From the NCBI GenBank assembly GCA_021772595.1, contig JAJFLS010000304.1, positions 1-5,071 on the forward strand: a stretch of DNA of 5,071 nt, in the 5' to 3' direction. This DNA is from Opitutales bacterium. GTDB lineage: Bacteria; Verrucomicrobiota; Verrucomicrobiia; Opitutales; Opitutaceae. This document shows positions 1 through 5,071 of the stretch, in pieces. Both the position numbers and the translations under genes were made by a program. Position 1 is the first letter of the stretch, and each line of letters opens with the position of its first letter. Below the pieces are notes generated by a model. That model was not told the DNA's origin, made no database searches, and saw only the letters and a program-made list of their open reading frames with translations.

Positions 1-1
1 C

Positions 2-136
2 TACCACACCCCCACCGCCCCCCCACCCCCCCGCTACGACCACCCCCAACACCCCACCACAGAGCCCCCCAGCGAGTTGAACGATAATGCCACCACCGAG
101 ATATACACCTTAGTAAAAGTCGTCGACGGCAACTAA
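2..136 (+). CDS. C-terminal end of a proline-rich protein (partial, runs off the left edge)
   Basis: An open frame enters from the left edge and reads 44 codons to a TAA at 134-136. The first 23 residues visible include nine prolines, with a run of four in a row (residues 7-10), interspersed with Tyr, His, Thr, Asp and Gln. The last 20 or so residues change to an ordinary mixed composition ending in EIYTLVKVVDGN. That switch, and the lack of any stop in this frame, argue for real coding; the other two top-strand frames stop at about 85 and 79 and give low-complexity peptides. The proline-rich part looks like a flexible linker or tail, as is common in secreted or envelope proteins, but I do not recognise the family. 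Eight of the nine Pro codons are CCC. The gene is convergent with uvrA, with 58 bp between the stop codons. The start and most of the protein lie outside the window, so function cannot be assigned. Confidence 0.5.
   Translation, partial: YHTPTAPPPPRYDHPQHPTTEPPSELNDNATTEIYTLVKVVDGN
9..70 (-). other. G-rich tract with G-quadruplex potential on the bottom strand
   Basis: The top strand has C-runs at 9-13, 18-24, 26-32, 43-47, 52-55 and 65-70, so the bottom strand has six G-runs of 4 to 7. The three runs at 9-32 are separated by only 1 and 4 nt. Because a 7-nt run can supply two GGG blocks, the segment satisfies the usual rule of four G3+ tracts with short loops. The complementary top strand could form an i-motif. 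The tract lies inside the proline-rich coding end, so it may simply reflect CCC codon choice. It also lies downstream of uvrA on the uvrA coding strand, where it could structure the 3' tail of a read-through transcript. That role is inference. Confidence 0.5.
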
Positions 137-146
137 CCAGCCAAAA

Positions 147-194
147 GGGAGGGAGGACCGGACCGGTCCTCCAGCAACCGAAACGGAGGACCCA

Positions 195-210
<16 letters not shown>
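147..210. repeat. Paired palindromic repeat (REP/BIME-like), copy 1
   Basis: The left 26-nt arm is 147-172 and the right arm 185-210 in inverted orientation, with a 12-nt spacer at 173-184. The arms agree at 20 of 26 positions when one is reverse-complemented. The left arm contains a perfect 9-bp hairpin, GGAGGACCG (152-160) with CGGTCCTCC (164-172) around a GAC loop. The right arm holds a decayed hairpin with 7 clean pairs (186-192 with 198-204). The left arm starts 10 bp after the stop of the upstream gene fragment. The right arm overlaps the 3' end of uvrA by 16 bp, so uvrA's last codons and stop are made of repeat sequence. Two related copies lie at 3106-3174 and 4994-5061. There is no U-tract after the hairpins, so a classical intrinsic terminator is not supported, although structure between two convergent genes could still affect transcript ends. 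Confidence 0.85.
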
Positions 211-3041
<2,831 letters not shown>

Positions 3042-3066
3042 AATCGTCCAGTCGCTTCAAGCGAGC

Positions 3067-3094
3067 ACCATCAGCAGTTCCCGAAAAAGGTCAA
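3067..3094 (-). promoter_or_regulatory. Weak candidate promoter for uvrA
   Basis: On the bottom strand TTGACC (3094-3089) matches the sigma-70 -35 hexamer at 5 of 6 positions. The best -10 at 16-nt spacing is GATGGT (3072-3067), only 3 of 6. It would place the transcript start roughly 20 nt before the TTG start codon. A small perfect dyad, TCGCTT / AAGCGA around one base (3052-3064), lies between this site and the start codon and could be an operator or chance. I could not recognise a convincing LexA box here. The evidence is one good hexamer only. Confidence 0.2.
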
Positions 3095-3105
3095 CCATTC
3101 GGAAA

Positions 3106-3174
3106 GGTAAGGAGGACTGGCTCAGTCCTCCGAAAATCTCGCGAACATGGAGGACCGGGTCGGGCCTCCCTACC
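3106..3174. repeat. Paired palindromic repeat (REP/BIME-like), copy 2
   Basis: The left 26-nt arm is 3106-3131 and the right arm 3149-3174 in inverted orientation, with a 17-nt spacer. The arms agree at 20 of 26 positions. The left hairpin is perfect over 9 bp (GGAGGACTG with CAGTCCTCC, loop GCT). Compared with the other copies it has a C-to-T change in one stem position and the matching G-to-A change in its partner, a compensatory pair. The right hairpin (3149-3169) has a single A/G mismatch. The outer ends are GGTA and TACC, as in copy 3. The element sits in the divergent region, 65 bp upstream of the uvrA start and about 136 bp upstream of the DUF4139 gene, between the two promoter regions rather than at a transcript end. 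Confidence 0.9.
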
Positions 3175-3243
3175 CGTTTCACCAAGGAGGGAAGATCCAA
3201 AGGCAAAAAACTTCTAAGAAACTCGCGGCTCGAGAGTCTTAAT

Positions 3244-3249
3244 TACAAT
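3244..3249 (+). promoter_or_regulatory. Candidate -10 element for the DUF4139 gene
   Basis: TACAAT matches the sigma-70 -10 hexamer at 5 of 6 positions and lies in the only AT-rich patch near the gene (AATTACAATT). No acceptable -35 hexamer is seen at 16-18 nt spacing, where the sequence is GC-rich. If used, the transcript would begin near 3256, inside the 22-bp dyad that starts at 3253, leaving a leader of about 55 nt. This is a suggestion from one hexamer. Confidence 0.25.
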
Positions 3250-3252
3250 TGC

Positions 3253-3274
3253 CTTCCCGGATCAATCCGGGAAG
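3253..3274. promoter_or_regulatory. Perfect 22-bp inverted repeat in the DUF4139 gene leader (operator or 5' UTR hairpin)
   Basis: CTTCCCGGAT (3253-3262) and its exact reverse complement ATCCGGGAAG (3265-3274) flank only two bases, CA. As RNA it would make a 9-bp, GC-rich stem with a 4-nt loop. It ends 35 bp before the ATG at 3310 and starts 4 bp after the candidate -10. It is unrelated to the GGAGGACC repeats. No T-tract follows on either strand, so it is not a standard terminator. Its symmetry and position suit a binding site for a dimeric repressor or a leader hairpin; which of these applies is inference. Confidence 0.55.
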
Positions 3275-3309
3275 AATCCTGTCCACCTTCCTACCGTCTT
3301 GTAAGCCTT

Positions 3310-4941
3310 ATGAAGTACCACTACCTTTTCGCCGCCGCATTATTCGCTTCACTATCTCTCCATTCAACCGCCGACGAAATCGTCACGTCGACCACCATCC
3401 ACGAGATCTCGCTTTTTCGCGACGGAGCCCTAGTGACTCGCCAAGGACAAGTCGCAGTCCCCGCCGGAAAATCAACGCTACGATTCGATACGATCCCGAC
3501 TCATGTCGATCCAACCGCGCTCCAAGCGAACTTCATCAACCAGTCGAACGGCTTGATCCGAAATGCGAAGATCTTCGTGCCCGAGGATCCGGACGAGAAC
3601 GAATCAGTTAAGGAGCTGCAAGACGCGCTCGACGACGCGAAAAAGGAAAAAGCTCTCAAACAGAGAATCCGAGACGAAGCATCCGCCAATATTGGCTTTG
3701 CGAGTACGATGCGCATGACCTTTTCCAAAGAGTTCGGCAAGATTAACGAAGGGGAATCGCTGACGCTGGACCAGGCGAAAGAGCTTTCGGAATTCGTCAC
3801 CGAAACACAAAAAACAGCTTACGCCCAGATCGACGCCACCGAAAAGGAACTCAAAGCGATCGACGAGAAAATCGAAGAGATCGAGAAGGATCTGAAAAAG
3901 GCGATCGAATCCACACGACTGCTCGCTTCGATCGCGGAAGTGGAAATCGAGATGGAGGAAGCCGGAGAGATTGAGATCGCCATCAGCTACCTCGCCAACT
4001 CCGCGCGCTGGGTCCCTCAATACGAATTGAGAGCACGGCCGGATGAGAAAGCATTGGATTTCGGATACTTCGCATCCGTCTGGCAACACACTGGCGAAGA
4101 CTGGAGCGACGTCACGCTATCGCTCCACACGAACCAAGCCAATCGACAAGGCAATGTTCCTGAACTGAATCCGCTTCAGTTGCGAAATCAGGAGATCTAT
4201 TATAAAGGAGGCTTATCCAGCAGAGCCGAGCCGTCGCCTACAGCGGAAATGGCGACCCTTTCCGCTGACGCAGCAGTCTCCGCACGCCGCTTCCAAAATC
4301 TCGAAGTCTCCGCGTCCACCGTCTCCTTCCAAGCCACGATTCCCGGACAAATCACCGTCCCGAGTTCGCGCGACAGTAGTGCCTACAAAGTTCTCGAATC
4401 TTCTCTCGAAGCGGAGTTCTGGTCCGAGGCGGTCCCGAGAATTCAACTAGACACTTACCTGCGAGCGAAGATTCGAAACACACTCGACCTCCCCATCATC
4501 CCCGGGCAAGCGTTGGCGTTCGTCGACGGGAAACTCTCCTCCAAAGTCGCTCTTGAAAAAATTCTGCCGGACGAGGAAACCGAGATCTCTCTCGGTGCGG
4601 ATGCAAACATCATCGTGAAACGCCGCGAAGGCTCTCAAGAAGACAGCAACTCCGGATTCATCGACAAGACCACGACCTTGCATCGTGAATACGAAAACGA
4701 AGTGACGAATTACCATACGGTCGCCCACAAGATCATCCTCGTCGACCAGTTCCCCATCGCTCAAAACTCGAAAATCGAGATTCGCCGCAAATCCCCCGAC
4801 GCGAGCGATGTCACAATCGAAGACGAGAACAACGGCATTTTCAAATGGGAAGCCGAACTCGCCCCGAAAGAAAACAAGACCTTCACCACTTCCTTCGACG
4901 TCATCTATCCAAGAGATTGGAACCTGTTTCCACCTCTTTGA
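3310..4941 (+). CDS. Exported DUF4140/DUF4139 protein (mucoidy inhibitor MuiA family)
   Basis: A 543-residue protein with a signal peptide: MKYHYLF, then a hydrophobic stretch to about residue 17, and a plausible signal peptidase I site after STA (21). DUF4140 covers about residues 29-95, with the family pattern ISLFRDGALVTRQG followed by VPAG. Residues 97-205 are Glu/Lys-rich helix with coiled-coil character (97-125 and 163-205), typical of the segment between the two domains. DUF4139 covers about 222-535 and shows SYLANSARWVPQYELRA, WQHTGEDWSDVTLSLHT, a PGQALAFVDG block and a C-terminal WEAELAP...VIYP block. Length and order match full-length family members. The family name comes from an effect on mucoidy in enterobacteria; the biochemical role is unknown, and I infer only an envelope or periplasmic location. 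No enzymatic motif is seen. The ATG at 3310 is chosen because it places the signal peptide at the N-terminus; no clear Shine-Dalgarno precedes it. It is divergent from uvrA, with no evident functional link. Confidence 0.92.
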   Translation: MKYHYLFAAALFASLSLHSTADEIVTSTTIHEISLFRDGALVTRQGQVAVPAGKSTLRFDTIPTHVDPTALQANFINQSNGLIRNAKIFVPEDPDENESVKELQDALDDAKKEKALKQRIRDEASANIGFASTMRMTFSKEFGKINEGESLTLDQAKELSEFVTETQKTAYAQIDATEKELKAIDEKIEEIEKDLKKAIESTRLLASIAEVEIEMEEAGEIEIAISYLANSARWVPQYELRARPDEKALDFGYFASVWQHTGEDWSDVTLSLHTNQANRQGNVPELNPLQLRNQEIYYKGGLSSRAEPSPTAEMATLSADAAVSARRFQNLEVSASTVSFQATIPGQITVPSSRDSSAYKVLESSLEAEFWSEAVPRIQLDTYLRAKIRNTLDLPIIPGQALAFVDGKLSSKVALEKILPDEETEISLGADANIIVKRREGSQEDSNSGFIDKTTTLHREYENEVTNYHTVAHKIILVDQFPIAQNSKIEIRRKSPDASDVTIEDENNGIFKWEAELAPKENKTFTTSFDVIYPRDWNLFPPL

Positions 4942-4993
4942 AACGAGCAGCCTCTCCCACCCGGATTTGCTAAACCAATCACATCATACAATA

Positions 4994-5061
4994 GGTAGGG
5001 AGGACCGGCTCGGTCCTCCAACGCTCATCCCACTCGGAGAACCGAGCCGGTCCTCCCTACC
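4994..5061. repeat. Paired palindromic repeat (REP/BIME-like), copy 3, best preserved
   Basis: The left 26-nt arm is 4994-5019 and the right arm 5036-5061 in inverted orientation, with a 16-nt spacer. The arms are reverse complements at 25 of 26 positions, so the element could fold as one long hairpin or as two small ones. The left small hairpin is perfect (GGAGGACCG with CGGTCCTCC, loop GCT, 4999-5019). The right one (5036-5056) has one A/C mismatch. The outer ends are GGTAGG and CCTACC. It begins 52 bp after the DUF4139 stop codon. No direct target duplication is visible beyond the ends, and no T-tract follows. Confidence 0.92.
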
Positions 5062-5071
5062 ATTCCTAAAC

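Noticed and set aside
3061..3085. LexA/SOS box upstream of uvrA
   Set aside because: GAGC and GTTC-like fragments occur, but not with the symmetry or spacing of a known LexA site.
3249..3611. Top-strand open frame starting before the DUF4139 gene, in another frame
   Set aside because: It begins at an ATT-type start inside the leader, covers the 22-bp dyad, and overlaps the signal peptide and DUF4140 coding. Its product is Arg/Ser-rich with no familiar motif.
4204..4211. AAAGGAGG, a strong Shine-Dalgarno-like string inside the DUF4139 gene
   Set aside because: It encodes part of YYKGG in frame, and no start codon follows within normal spacing.
3501..4764. Bottom-strand open frames opposite the DUF4139 gene
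   Set aside because: They are mirror images of the Glu/Lys-rich coiled-coil and adjoining codons, giving Phe/Leu/Ser-rich low-complexity peptides, and lack start signals.
4967..4992. TTGCTA and TACAAT after the DUF4139 gene as a promoter for a downstream gene
   Set aside because: The spacer is only 14 nt and the -35 match is poor. TACAAT directly abuts the repeat, and no gene start is visible in the window.
4994..5061. Copy 3 as an intrinsic terminator of the DUF4139 gene
   Set aside because: The hairpin is strong but no T-tract follows on the top strand, and the same element occurs in the divergent region at 3106-3174 where no transcript ends.

Overview
The window is bacterial chromosomal DNA of moderately high G+C content. 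It is probably from Verrucomicrobiota, perhaps an Opitutae-like lineage. That guess rests on a divergent full-length UvrA, a DUF4140/DUF4139 ('MuiA family') exported protein, weak Shine-Dalgarno sites and interspersed GGAGGACC/GGTCCTCC palindromes. No rRNA or other phylogenetic marker is present, so the assignment is an inference from general impression.

Layout: (1) bases 2-136 hold the 3' end of a top-strand gene that enters from the left. It encodes a proline-rich segment and a short polar/hydrophobic C-terminus, in DNA so C-rich that the bottom strand has G-quadruplex potential. (2) Bases 195-3041 on the bottom strand are a complete uvrA, the damage-recognition ATPase of nucleotide excision repair, convergent with the first gene. 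(3) Bases 3042-3309 are the divergent intergenic region. It holds a paired palindromic repeat, weak promoter candidates and a perfect 22-bp dyad just upstream of the next gene. (4) Bases 3310-4941 on the top strand encode a complete exported DUF4139-family protein. (5) Bases 4942-5071 are non-coding and carry a third repeat copy. I see no tRNA, rRNA, CRISPR array, transposase or phage gene.

The most distinctive feature is the repeat family. Three elements (147-210, 3106-3174, 4994-5061) are each built from two 26-nt arms in inverted orientation around an unconserved 12-17 nt spacer. Each arm is itself a small hairpin with GGAGG/CCTCC ends. They occupy every intergenic region in the window. 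One overlaps the 3' end of uvrA and supplies its last four codons and stop. One hairpin shows a compensatory base-pair change. This is the pattern of REP/BIME elements. The two complete genes have no known functional link; they are divergent neighbours separated by one of these elements.
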